Positions 1 through 7,184 of a stretch of DNA of 14,495 nucleotides are shown piece after piece. The notes beneath the pieces were generated by a model. That model did not search any database, had not been told where the DNA came from, and saw only the letters and a program-made list of their open reading frames with translations. Positions within the stretch are counted from its first letter, which is position 1, and each line of letters starts with the position of its first letter. Made by a program: the position numbers and the translations under genes. Origin of the DNA: DASUFH01 sp036274645 (GTDB lineage Bacteria; Acidobacteriota; Terriglobia; 20CM-2-55-15); contig DASUFH010000002.1 in the NCBI GenBank assembly GCA_036274645.1, forward strand, positions 1-14,495, read 5' to 3'.

Positions 1-35
1 CCTGGCTGAATCTTGTTCTGGGGACCGGCAAATGA
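1..35 (+). CDS. C-terminal end of an upstream gene, possibly hydantoinase A subunit (partial)
   Basis: From base 3 one frame stays open for ten codons (ending ...LVLGTGK) and stops at TGA 33-35. That stop overlaps the hyuB start in an ATGA arrangement (32-35). Such four-base overlaps are typical of translationally coupled genes, and HyuA/HyuB-type subunits are usually encoded by adjacent genes in this order. The fragment is far too short to identify by sequence, so the HyuA assignment rests only on position and overlap. Confidence 0.35.
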   Translation, partial: WLNLVLGTGK

Positions 36-1603
36 AAATCGATCCCGTTCGCCTGGAAATATTCAAGGGGTTGTTCCACGCGATCGCCGAGGAGATGGGG
101 GCAACGCTCAAACGAACCGGATTCTCGCCCAATATCAAGGAGCGGCGTGACTACTCCTGCGCGGTTTTTAACGCGCGAGGGGAGATGCTGGCGCAAGGGG
201 ACCACATGCCGGTGCATCTCGGATCGATGCCCCTGTCGGTGGAAGCCGCGATTCGAAGCCGGGAAATCGGACCCGGCGACATGGTCATCCTCAATGACCC
301 CTATGCGGGAGGGACGCACCTGCCCGACATCACACTCGTCTCCGGTGTGTTCAAAAAGGGAAACCTCCTGTTTTATGTCGCCAGTCGCGCGCACCACTCG
401 GATGTGGGGGGCATGTCGCCCGGCTCGATGCCGCTGGCGGAAGAGATTTATCAGGAGGGACTCCGGATTCCGCCGGTCCGGATCATCTCCGGTGGCGAAA
501 GGAATCCTGACGTCTGGGATCTGATCCTCCTCAACGTCCGGACTCCCGAAGAACGGGAGGGTGATCTGGCGGCAATGGTCGGCGCGAACCGCACCGGAGA
601 GCGGCGGCTGCTGGAGGCGGTGGCCAAATACGGCTGGAAAGAAACGAACCGTTATGCGGCTGAAATTCTGAACTACAGCGAACGGATGACGCGTCACGCG
701 ATTGCCGCCATTCCCGAGGGCGTTTATGAGGCGGAGGATGTCCTCGACGATGACGGCGTCGGATCCGAGCCCGTCAAAATTCGCGCAAGAATCGAGGTGG
801 CGAAGAAACGGGCGCGAATCGACTTTTCCGGATCCGATCCCCAGGCGGCGGGGAGCGTCAATGCCGTCTATGCCATCACGGCGTCCGCCGTGTTCTACGT
901 GTTTCGCACGCTGGTGGCCACGCCCATCCCTGCCAACGCGGGTGGCATGCGTCCACTTGAAATCGTCGCGCCTGTGGGGACGGTCGTGAACGCGCGTCCA
1001 CCGGCCGCCGTTTCCGGGGGGAACGTCGAGACGTCCCAACGCATCGTAGACGTGCTTTACCGCTGCCTCGCGCCGGCGCTGGAGTCCCGGATTCCGGCCG
1101 CAAGCCAGGGGACCATGAACAACCTGACCTTCGGCGCCGTCGATCCGCGCAGCGGCCGCGCGGTGGCCTATTACGAAACGATCTCCGGCGGCATGGGCGC
1201 GCGCCCGGGAATGGACGGACTGAGCGGTGTGCACACCCACATGACCAATTCGATGAATACACCGGTGGAGGCTTTCGAACTCGCGTACCCCGCGCGCGTT
1301 ACCCGGTACGGGTTGCGCCGTGGATCGGGCGGCGCGGGTCGCTGGCGCGGGGGGGATGGTATTGTTCGTGAGATCCAGTTCCTGACCCGCGCCCAGGTTA
1401 CGGTCCTCTCGGACCGCCGCAGGATTCCGCCTTACGGGCTCCGCGGCGGTTCCCCCGGCGCAGTCGGCCGCAATACGATCCGGCGCGCGAGCGGCGCCGT
1501 TGAGGAGGCGCCGTCAAAGTTCTCCGCTACGCTGAATTCCGGCGACATCCTGTCCATCGAGACGCCCGGTGGCGGGGGAGTGGGCGCAGTCCATTCAGAT
1601 TGA
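32..1603 (+). CDS. hyuB: Hydantoinase B / oxoprolinase family protein (HyuB)
   Basis: This 523-residue protein has the usual length of HyuB subunits. With an ATP-dependent HyuA partner, such proteins open five-membered cyclic amides (N-methylhydantoin, hydantoin, 5-oxoproline or related rings) in the cytoplasm. Family hallmarks seen are the N-terminal DPVRLEIFKGLFHAIAEEMG stretch, QGDHMPVHLGSMP near residues 55-67, NDPYAGGTHLPDI at 88-100, and the C-terminal TPGGGGVG. The ATG at 32 overlaps the stop of the preceding frame, which supports this start and coupling to an upstream subunit. A small hairpin with a T run follows at 1662-1678, so it is probably the last gene of its operon. The substrate cannot be read from sequence; acetone carboxylase beta subunits are distant relatives. 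Confidence 0.9.
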   Translation: MKIDPVRLEIFKGLFHAIAEEMGATLKRTGFSPNIKERRDYSCAVFNARGEMLAQGDHMPVHLGSMPLSVEAAIRSREIGPGDMVILNDPYAGGTHLPDITLVSGVFKKGNLLFYVASRAHHSDVGGMSPGSMPLAEEIYQEGLRIPPVRIISGGERNPDVWDLILLNVRTPEEREGDLAAMVGANRTGERRLLEAVAKYGWKETNRYAAEILNYSERMTRHAIAAIPEGVYEAEDVLDDDGVGSEPVKIRARIEVAKKRARIDFSGSDPQAAGSVNAVYAITASAVFYVFRTLVATPIPANAGGMRPLEIVAPVGTVVNARPPAAVSGGNVETSQRIVDVLYRCLAPALESRIPAASQGTMNNLTFGAVDPRSGRAVAYYETISGGMGARPGMDGLSGVHTHMTNSMNTPVEAFELAYPARVTRYGLRRGSGGAGRWRGGDGIVREIQFLTRAQVTVLSDRRRIPPYGLRGGSPGAVGRNTIRRASGAVEEAPSKFSATLNSGDILSIETPGGGGVGAVHSD

Positions 1604-1661
1604 TTTGTGGGAACCGCTTCCGAATTCGACCGACAAAAGGGGCCAGATCGATGGTTTACCC

Positions 1662-1678
1662 GCCGCTTGCGGCTTTTT
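1662..1678 (+). terminator. Short intrinsic terminator after hyuB
   Basis: GCCGCTTGCGGC (1662-1673) folds into a 4-5 bp GC stem over a CTTG-type tetraloop and is followed at once by TTTTT (1674-1678). It lies 58 bp past the hyuB stop. The stem is short, so termination may be partial and some readthrough into the next gene is possible. Confidence 0.4.
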
Positions 1679-1706
1679 GCAGCTTCGCCGTTCGATGTAG
1701 TACACT
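1677..1706 (+). promoter_or_regulatory. Weak candidate promoter for the PuuD-like gene
   Basis: TTGCAG (1677-1682) and TACACT (1701-1706) are separated by 18 bp. Agreement with the sigma-70 consensus is modest (3/6 and 4/6), and the -35 overlaps the T run of the preceding terminator. It is offered because the gene downstream seems to need its own start site after that terminator. Confidence 0.25.
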
Positions 1707-1753
1707 CCGCCGTTTCAAGATGTCGATGCTACACAAGAACATAGGGAGGGCAC

Positions 1754-2530
1754 ATGGAAGGGTTGGAGGCGATTTTCAGGTGGATGCACATCTTGGCCGG
1801 AGTGATCTGGATCGGGCACCTGTATTTCTTTAACTGGGTCAATGGCCCGCTTCAGGCCAAACTGGACGCCGCTACGAAAAAAGCCGTGACGCCGGAGTTG
1901 ATGCCAAGAGCATTGTTCTGGTTCCGCTGGGGCGCCGCCTGGACCTGGATTACGGGAGTCCTGCTCCTGATGCTGGTCTACTATCACGGCAAGGTCGCTC
2001 TGGAAACTCCAACCGACGGATGGACGGCGGGCGCTCTCGTGATGATCGCCGTCACATTTCTTGCGGTTTTCCTTTATGACGTGTTGTGGAGCAGCGGTCT
2101 GGCGAACAATCTGAGGGCCGCCGTGATTGTGTCCTTCATTCTGCTGTCCATTGTCGTCATCCTGTTTGCCTACGTTGGCGACTTCAGCTATCGAGGAATC
2201 CTGATCCACACCGGCGCGCTGTTCGGCACGATCATGGCGTTCAATGTCTGGTTCCGGATCTGGCCCGCGCAGCAGAAGATCATTACCGCGGTGAAAAACG
2301 GTGTTGCCCCTGACGCGGCGCTTGCCAAAATGGCCGGATTGCGATCGCGGCATAACACGTACATGTCGGTGCCGCTGTTCTGGGCAATGATCGGCCAGCA
2401 CACCGTATTCTTTTCGGGCGGAAATCTGGGTATTCCGAACAAGTGGCTGTTCATGCTGGTCATCGTGGCCGCCGGATGGCACATTGTTTTCCAGTGCTAC
2501 AAGAAGGCCGGCAAGGTCCAGGGATTCTAG
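1754..2530 (+). CDS. PuuD-type urate oxidase membrane domain protein without cytochrome c domain
   Basis: The 258-residue protein resembles the membrane domain of PuuD/urate hydroxylase (Urate_ox_N family), which oxidises urate to 5-hydroxyisourate and passes electrons to a cytochrome. About seven hydrophobic segments are visible, near residues 6-28, 53-77, 92-112, 120-141, 148-170, 203-220 and 231-249. Histidines typical of the family lie in WMHILAGVIWIGH (H12, H22), IHTGALFGT (H152) and RSRHNTYMSVPL (H200). A good Shine-Dalgarno run (GGGAGGG, about 1744-1750) precedes the ATG. Full-length PuuD proteins are about 400 residues and end in a CxxCH cytochrome domain. Here the protein stops soon after the last membrane segment and no CxxCH is present, so any electron acceptor must be a separate protein. 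Urate as substrate is inferred from family only. Confidence 0.75.
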   Translation: MEGLEAIFRWMHILAGVIWIGHLYFFNWVNGPLQAKLDAATKKAVTPELMPRALFWFRWGAAWTWITGVLLLMLVYYHGKVALETPTDGWTAGALVMIAVTFLAVFLYDVLWSSGLANNLRAAVIVSFILLSIVVILFAYVGDFSYRGILIHTGALFGTIMAFNVWFRIWPAQQKIITAVKNGVAPDAALAKMAGLRSRHNTYMSVPLFWAMIGQHTVFFSGGNLGIPNKWLFMLVIVAAGWHIVFQCYKKAGKVQGF

Positions 2531-2535
2531 GACTG

Positions 2536-2725
2536 CTGCAGGGGCGGTCCATGATGTCCATGACCGCCCGAGATGTTTCGGAACCCGAAAATCCCTACAG
2601 AGTGGCGCCACGTAAGTGATCGAGGGCGGGCCAGGCCCGCCCTCGACGAGTCGGAACCAGCCCCGGAAAATCCCCAAAAACTGCCGCGCGGAAAAATCGT
2701 GGGGCGGTCATAGACCGCCCCTGCA
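2536..2725. repeat. Composite inverted-repeat/hairpin element in convergent spacer
   Basis: The spacer between the PuuD-like gene and the convergent minus-strand gene is built of three strong dyads. The first is GGGCGGT 2542-2548 with ACCGCCC 2563-2569, with inner CATG/CATG pairs. The second is TCGAGGGCGGGC 2620-2631 with GCCCGCCCTCGA 2635-2646, a perfect 12-bp stem over a 3-nt loop. The third is GGGGCGGTC 2701-2709 with GACCGCCCC 2713-2721. The outer arms TGCAGGGGCGGTC (2537-2549) and GACCGCCCCTGCA (2713-2725) are exact 13-bp inverted repeats, so the whole 190 bp has terminal-inverted-repeat character. It could be a REP/MITE-like repeat, a bidirectional transcription stop without clear T runs, or both. 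Confidence 0.65.
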
Positions 2726-2738
2726 AGTTCGCCGCCTG

Positions 2739-3665
2739 CTATTTTTCACCCACAACGAGAGGCGAGCGCAGAGTGAATTGAAGCCGGGTTTCGGGCGGGA
2801 CGTTCAGCTTTTCTCCCTTGGTGAGTACGGTGGACGCGACTCCGGCCCCCGCTCCGATTCCCGCGCCGACAGCCGCGCCACGACCGCCCCCGGCGATGGC
2901 GCCGATAATGGCCCCGAGCCCCGCGCCGCCAACGGCGCGCCGGCCGGTCTGCGGACCGCGGGATTCAGCGACCTCGCTGTATTCGGAGGTGTTGAGCGCG
3001 TAGTTCACTCCATTGATGAGAATCTGGGTGAGTTCGAGACTCAGTTGCGCGGCGCCGGCAACGCGTCCGGCTTCGTTCACGGCGGCGATTCTTCCGCGCA
3101 CGTCGACACCGCGCGGAACCAGTTCGACGCCGTCCTGAACGATCGCGTCGTCCAGTACGGCCAGAAACTCGTCGCCCATCTTCTGCTTTTCACTGCTGAC
3201 GCTGTCAACCATGCGTATGGTGATGGTTGATCCCGTCGGCAGGGTGAATTTCGGCGTTGACGCCGCGCGCGCCGCCTGGCCCGTTCCCGCAGGCTGGTTG
3301 GCGAGCAATTGGGGCGGGGCCACGGGCGCCGGCGGAGCAGTCGGAGCAGGCGTCGCGGCCGGCCGGACCGTCGGCGCCGGGGTTGGCGCCGCAATTGGCG
3401 CCGCAATTGGCGCCGGATTGATTGGCGCGGGAGCGGCGGCCACCGCGGGTTTGACATCGTCGCCAAACTGCAGGCGTTCCACCGTAACGATGTCGTAGTC
3501 CCGGATAATTCCGTCAGATGCGCGGAATTTTAGCACTCGGGCCGTTCCCCCTTCGAAGTATCCGGAGATCCGGTCTCCACTCTTCAGAATCAGCGTGTCC
3601 GCGAAGGCCGGCGCGGCGGATAGCGCCAGCGTCAGGCAAATCACTGTCAGCGGCAGTCTTTTCAT
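2739..3665 (-). CDS. Secreted protein with Pro/Ala linker and C-terminal glycine zipper, function unknown
   Basis: The 308-residue product starts with a clear Sec signal peptide (MKRLPLTVICLTLALSAAPAFA, predicted cleavage after residue 22). A small beta-rich segment follows at about 23-67 (LKSGDRISGYFEGG...), then a Pro/Ala-rich linker at about 70-115. A folded segment lies at about 139-235; it begins FTLPTGSTITIRMVD and includes QDGVELVPRGVDVRGRI. A glycine-zipper stretch (GGAGLGAIIGAIAGGGRGAA) is near 245-280. The gene has a good ribosome site (AAGGAG) 7 nt before its ATG. Glycine zippers occur in outer-membrane or envelope-associated proteins, so an envelope location is likely. I do not recognise a named family and assign no activity. 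Its own 5' region faces the tRNA-Arg gene, and it converges on the PuuD-like gene. Confidence 0.8.
   Translation of the reverse strand: MKRLPLTVICLTLALSAAPAFADTLILKSGDRISGYFEGGTARVLKFRASDGIIRDYDIVTVERLQFGDDVKPAVAAAPAPINPAPIAAPIAAPTPAPTVRPAATPAPTAPPAPVAPPQLLANQPAGTGQAARAASTPKFTLPTGSTITIRMVDSVSSEKQKMGDEFLAVLDDAIVQDGVELVPRGVDVRGRIAAVNEAGRVAGAAQLSLELTQILINGVNYALNTSEYSEVAESRGPQTGRRAVGGAGLGAIIGAIAGGGRGAAVGAGIGAGAGVASTVLTKGEKLNVPPETRLQFTLRSPLVVGEK
3383..3418 (-). repeat. Three tandem 12-bp units inside the Pro/Ala linker
   Basis: TTGGCGCCGCAA occurs at 3383-3394 and 3395-3406, with a third copy differing at two bases at 3407-3418. Each unit keeps frame and encodes four residues of the Pro/Ala linker (the PIAA-type repeat), so copy number can change without a frameshift. 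Confidence 0.75.
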
Positions 3666-3736
3666 TCGTCGCTCCTTCAGTCCAGTGTCGAACCGATTTT
3701 GTTGAGGTCTAGTTTAGTGCAATCCGAAGGGGATCC

Positions 3737-3773
3737 GGGCGCCGGAGTTGCGGCAGAAGCTCCGGCGGCGCCC
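3737..3773. other. Strong GC hairpin in the divergent spacer before tRNA-Arg
   Basis: GGGCGCCGGAG (3737-3747) pairs with CTCCGGCGGCGCCC (3760-3773), leaving a 3-nt bulge and a loop of about 12 nt. It lies in the 214-bp spacer (3666-3879) between the divergent secreted-protein gene and the tRNA. No T run flanks either side, so it does not look like an intrinsic terminator. Further GC-rich self-complementary sequence follows at about 3800-3825. No gene is visible in this spacer. Confidence 0.5.
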
Positions 3774-3839
3774 CCAGGCGGGCGCTGCCGAAAAAGCGGT
3801 CCGGCCGGCCCGGCGGCCAGGCCCTGTCCCTCCAAAACA

Positions 3840-3868
3840 TTGCGTGTCGGGTAGCCATACGTTAATGT
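3840..3868 (+). promoter_or_regulatory. Candidate promoter for tRNA-Arg
   Basis: TTGCGT (3840-3845), a 17-bp spacer and TAATGT (3863-3868) stand 11 bp before the mature tRNA 5' end. Each hexamer matches the consensus at only 3/6, but spacing and position fit, and a GC-rich stretch between the -10 and the tRNA is common for stable-RNA promoters. Confidence 0.35.
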
Positions 3869-3879
3869 CGAGGGGGTAT

Positions 3880-3953
<74 letters not shown>

Positions 3954-3979
3954 TTGACAGGATGCCTTTTTGGTATACT
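3954..3979 (+). promoter_or_regulatory. Promoter for korAB, extended -10 type
   Basis: A consensus TTGACA (3954-3959) begins at the base after the tRNA discriminator. TATACT (3974-3979, 5/6 match) is preceded by TGG, forming an extended -10. The 14-bp spacer is shorter than ideal, which the extended -10 may compensate. Transcription would start near 3985-3987, leaving a leader of about 60 nt before the korA GTG. Confidence 0.6.
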
Positions 3980-4001
3980 CGCCGTTTGGGAAAGTGGAGA
4001 A

Positions 4002-4022
4002 CTCGCGACCCTAATTCGCGAG
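4002..4022 (+). promoter_or_regulatory. Perfect dyad in the korA leader (operator or RNA hairpin)
   Basis: CTCGCGA (4002-4008) and TCGCGAG (4016-4022) form a perfect 7-bp inverted repeat separated by 7 bp. It sits between the predicted transcription start and the korA ribosome site (AAAGGAGA, 4034-4041 region). It has the geometry of a dimeric regulator site but could equally be a leader hairpin. No T run follows, so it is not a terminator. Confidence 0.45.
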
Positions 4023-4047
4023 AGGTGGGACGAAAGGAGATCCGATA

Positions 4048-5904
4048 GTGTCAGATTCGGCCCCGCAGGGTTTGATGGTCGAAGAGGACCAGCGCGCAAG
4101 CGAGGGGATAGTCGTCAACGATTTCAGCATCCAGGTCGCTACAGTCAACGGCTCCGGCAGCCAGTCGTCAAACAACGTCATCATGCGGTCGATATTTCAG
4201 ATGGGGATTCCCGTCAGCGGGAAGAACCTGTTCCCGTCGAATATCGCCGGTTTGCCGACCTGGTTTACCATTCGCGCGAACAAGCACGGATGGATTGCCC
4301 GCCGCAAGGAAATCGACTTTCTGGTTGCGATGAACGCCGAAACGGCCCGGGACGACATCTTGGGTCTCGAGCCGGGACGCGTGGTTGTCTACGAAGAAAC
4401 GCTCCGCCTGAACCAGATCCGCAAGGACCTTGTCTTCTTCCCGGTTCCGTTTGCCAAGCTGGCAACAGAAATCACCACGGATTCCCGGCTGCGAAAGCTG
4501 CTCGCCAACATGATTTATGTCGGCGTGGTGGGCGAGTTGATCGATATCGATCCCGCCGAGATGGAAGTGGCGCTGACCAAGCAGTTCAAGGGTAAGGCGA
4601 AGGCGGTCGCCCTCAACAAGCAGGCGCTGGAGATCGGGAGGAAGTTTGCGCGGGAGAATCTCGACCGGAGCAAGGTTCCTTACCGAGTAGCGCGGATGAA
4701 CGCGACGGCCGGGAAGATCATCATCGACGGGAACTCGGCGGCCGCGCTCGGATGCATGTTCGCGGGGGTGACGGTGGCGACGTGGTATCCCATCACGCCG
4801 TCCTCGAGCCTTTGCGAAAGTCTCGCCAACTACATGCACGAACATCGGATCGGTCCGGACGGCAAGGCCACCTTCGCCATCGTTCAGGCCGAGGACGAAC
4901 TGGCCGCGTGCGGCATGGCGATCGGCGCGGGGTGGGCCGGCGCCCGCTCCATGACGTCGACGGCGGGGCCGGGAATCTCCCTGATGCAGGAACTGGTGGG
5001 GCTGGCGTACTACGCGGAAATCCCGGTGGTCATCTTCGACGTGACGCGGGTTGGCCCCAGCACCGGGCTGCCGACCCGGACCCAGCAGTCCGACATCCTG
5101 GCGATGGTCTACTGCTCCCACGGCGATACCAAACACATCATGCTGATTCCGTCGAGCCCGGCGGAATGCTTCGAGATGGCTTGCGACGCGTTCGATCTGG
5201 CCGAACGTTTTCAGACGCCCGTCTTTGTCATGACCGATCTGGATCTGGGGATGAACAACTGGATGTCGGATGCCTTTACGTATCCCAACCGGACGTTCGA
5301 TCGGGGCAAGGTGCTGACGGCGGAAGATCTGCAGCGGCTCGGCCGTTTTGAGCGCTACCGTGACGTTGATGGAGACGGCATTCCGTATCGAACCCTTCCG
5401 GGGACGGAACATCCCGCCGCCGCATACTTCACACGGGGAAGCGGGCACAACGAGAAGGCGATTTACAGCGAGCGCCCGGACGACTACAAACGCAATGTGG
5501 ACCGGCTCTCGAGAAAATACGATACGGCGCGGACCGCCGCGCCCCAGCCCGAAATCGAATACGGCGCCGGCGCGCGGGTCGGGTTCCTGGCGTTTGGCAC
5601 CACCCATTGGGCGATGATTGAATCACGCGACCAGTTGCAGCGGGAATACCACATGCCGACCAGCTACTTCCGTCTTCGAGCCATCCCGTTTACGTCGCAC
5701 CTGAAGGAGTTTTTCGAAAAGCACGACCGCGTGTATATCGTCGAACAGAATCGGGATGGGCAAATGGAGGCGCTCGTGAAGTTGGAGCTTCCCGCGGAAT
5801 TGTGTTCGAAAATCCGGAGCATCCGGCATTATTCGGGTTTGCCGATTGACGCTCGTTTTGTGACCGAAGCGACGATTGCCGCTGAAGAAGGAGAGCGGAA
5901 CTGA
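4048..5904 (+). CDS. korA: 2-oxoacid (2-oxoglutarate):ferredoxin oxidoreductase, fused gamma-alpha subunit
   Basis: This 618-residue subunit works with KorB to oxidise a 2-oxoacid with CoA to acyl-CoA and CO2, reducing ferredoxin in the cytoplasm. The N-terminal third (about 24-205) is the gamma domain, with glycine loop GSGSQSSNNV at 35-44 and GKNLFPSNIAGLPTWFTIR at 58-76. The alpha domain follows from about 222, with WYPITPSSSLCE (246-257), AEDELAA (281-287), TSTAGPGISLM (303-313) and RVGPSTGLPTRTQQSD (334-349). This gamma-alpha fusion is the form found in two-subunit KorAB enzymes, including the oxygen-tolerant type of aerobes. The GTG start is chosen because AGGAGA lies a few bases upstream and the gamma domain begins soon after. 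The stop overlaps the korB ATG by one base. 2-oxoglutarate is the most likely substrate, but other 2-oxoacids are not excluded. Confidence 0.93.
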   Translation: MSDSAPQGLMVEEDQRASEGIVVNDFSIQVATVNGSGSQSSNNVIMRSIFQMGIPVSGKNLFPSNIAGLPTWFTIRANKHGWIARRKEIDFLVAMNAETARDDILGLEPGRVVVYEETLRLNQIRKDLVFFPVPFAKLATEITTDSRLRKLLANMIYVGVVGELIDIDPAEMEVALTKQFKGKAKAVALNKQALEIGRKFARENLDRSKVPYRVARMNATAGKIIIDGNSAAALGCMFAGVTVATWYPITPSSSLCESLANYMHEHRIGPDGKATFAIVQAEDELAACGMAIGAGWAGARSMTSTAGPGISLMQELVGLAYYAEIPVVIFDVTRVGPSTGLPTRTQQSDILAMVYCSHGDTKHIMLIPSSPAECFEMACDAFDLAERFQTPVFVMTDLDLGMNNWMSDAFTYPNRTFDRGKVLTAEDLQRLGRFERYRDVDGDGIPYRTLPGTEHPAAAYFTRGSGHNEKAIYSERPDDYKRNVDRLSRKYDTARTAAPQPEIEYGAGARVGFLAFGTTHWAMIESRDQLQREYHMPTSYFRLRAIPFTSHLKEFFEKHDRVYIVEQNRDGQMEALVKLELPAELCSKIRSIRHYSGLPIDARFVTEATIAAEEGERN

Positions 5905-6953
5905 TGTCCACTACCATGACACCACCGGCTGCGCCCAAACAGGTAAACCGTCTGGGCCTGAGCATGGCCGACTACAAGGGCGGTGACTCCACCCTTTGCG
6001 CCGGCTGCGGCCATGACGCGATTACGGCCCAGATCATCAAGGCGTTCTATGAATACGGCGTGGAGCCGCACCGCGTGGCCAAGCTCAGCGGTATCGGGTG
6101 CTCCAGCAAGACGCCCGCCTATTTCCTCGGCCAGGCCCACGGCTTCAATGGCGTGCATGGCCGGATGCCGGCCCTGGCAACGGGCGTCATGCTGGCCAAC
6201 CGGAATCTGGTTTCGATCGGAGTCAGCGGCGACGGGGATACGGCCTCGATTGGCATGGGGCAGTTTGTTCACATGCTGCGGCGCAACATCCCCATGATGT
6301 ATATCGTCGAGAACAACGGCGTGTACGGCCTGACCAAGGGCCAGTTCTCCGCAACCGCCGACTTCGGGTCCAAGGCCAAGAGCGGCGTGATGAACGATCT
6401 GCCGGCGATCGACATCTGCGCGATGGCGATCGAACTGGGATGCAACTTCGTGTGCCGCTCATTTGCCGGCGATCCCAAACAGATGATCGCGCTGCTCAAG
6501 GCCGCTCTCGGGCATCGCGGAACCGCGCTCTTCGACGTGATCAGCCCTTGCGTGACGTTCAACAATCATGACGGCTCCACCAAGAGCTACAAATACGCCA
6601 AGGAGCACGAAGAGCTGCTGCACGAGATTTCATATGTGCCCTTCTTCGAACAGATCGAAGTGGACTACAAGCCGGGCGAGACCCGCGAGGTGGAACTGCA
6701 CGATGGTTCGCACATCCGGCTGCGCAAGACGGGCGCTGATTACGATCCGACGAACCGCGTGCAGGCTCTCGATATGCTGCGCCGGACCTACGATTCGAAC
6801 GAATTTCTCACCGGATTGATCTACGTGAATGAAGAAAAGCCGGATTTCCTGTCGATGCTCAATCTGGTTGATTCACCCCTCGCCGCGCTGCCTCAGTCGC
6901 AGACGCAACCCGGGCCGGCGGCGCTCGACAAGATCATGCGGGCGTTGATGTAA
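5904..6953 (+). CDS. korB: 2-oxoacid (2-oxoglutarate):ferredoxin oxidoreductase, beta subunit
   Basis: The 349-residue subunit binds thiamine diphosphate and a [4Fe-4S] cluster and completes the KorAB enzyme. Cluster cysteines fit C32 and C35 (LCAGCGHDA), C66 (GIGCSSKT) and C216 (SPCVTFNNHDG). The Mg-TPP site is GDGDTASIG (109-117) with ENNGVYGLTKGQ at 136-147. GRMPALATG (87-94) is also typical. Its ATG overlaps the korA TGA (TGATG, 5902-5906), so the two subunits are translated in a coupled way. The C-terminal part after about residue 290 ends in an Ala/Pro/Gln-rich tail, modestly longer than minimal family members. csrA follows after 24 bp and is probably co-transcribed. Confidence 0.94.
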   Translation: MSTTMTPPAAPKQVNRLGLSMADYKGGDSTLCAGCGHDAITAQIIKAFYEYGVEPHRVAKLSGIGCSSKTPAYFLGQAHGFNGVHGRMPALATGVMLANRNLVSIGVSGDGDTASIGMGQFVHMLRRNIPMMYIVENNGVYGLTKGQFSATADFGSKAKSGVMNDLPAIDICAMAIELGCNFVCRSFAGDPKQMIALLKAALGHRGTALFDVISPCVTFNNHDGSTKSYKYAKEHEELLHEISYVPFFEQIEVDYKPGETREVELHDGSHIRLRKTGADYDPTNRVQALDMLRRTYDSNEFLTGLIYVNEEKPDFLSMLNLVDSPLAALPQSQTQPGPAALDKIMRALM

Positions 6954-6977
6954 CCGCGGTCAATGAGGCCATAAACC

Positions 6978-7184
6978 ATGCTTGTGGTAACCCGCAAGAA
7001 AGACGAAAAGCTGATCATCGGAAACGACATCGAAATCCAGGTTCTCCGGATCGGCCGCGACAACGTGAGGCTGGGCATCAAGGCGCCACCTCACATCGCG
7101 ATCTACCGCAACGAAATCTACGAGGCGATCAAACGCGAGAACGCGCAGCCGGCGCCGCCGGTGAAGGAAGATACGCAGATATGA
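6978..7184 (+). CDS. csrA: Carbon storage regulator CsrA (RNA-binding translational regulator)
   Basis: The 68-residue protein matches CsrA along its length: MLVVTRK at the start, EIQVLRIGRDNVRLGIKAP in the middle, and IAIYRNEIYEAI at 40-51. The two arginines that contact GGA-containing RNA, R6 and R44, are both present, so it should be functional. CsrA dimers bind GGA motifs in mRNA leaders, often masking the ribosome site. The tail after residue 55 is Pro/Ala/Glu-rich and variable, as in other family members. The start is preceded by a modest GAGG 9 nt upstream. It lies 24 bp after korB, and its stop overlaps the next small gene by ATGA (7181-7184). Linkage to korAB rather than flagellar genes is unusual in my experience. 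Confidence 0.93.
   Translation: MLVVTRKKDEKLIIGNDIEIQVLRIGRDNVRLGIKAPPHIAIYRNEIYEAIKRENAQPAPPVKEDTQI

Noticed and set aside
1715..2677. 320-residue minus-strand open frame
   Set aside because: It is antisense to the PuuD-like gene and extends into the hairpin spacer; composition is not protein-like.
4168..5607. 479-residue minus-strand open frame
   Set aside because: It is antisense to korA, which has clear motifs over the same bases; no recognisable domain.
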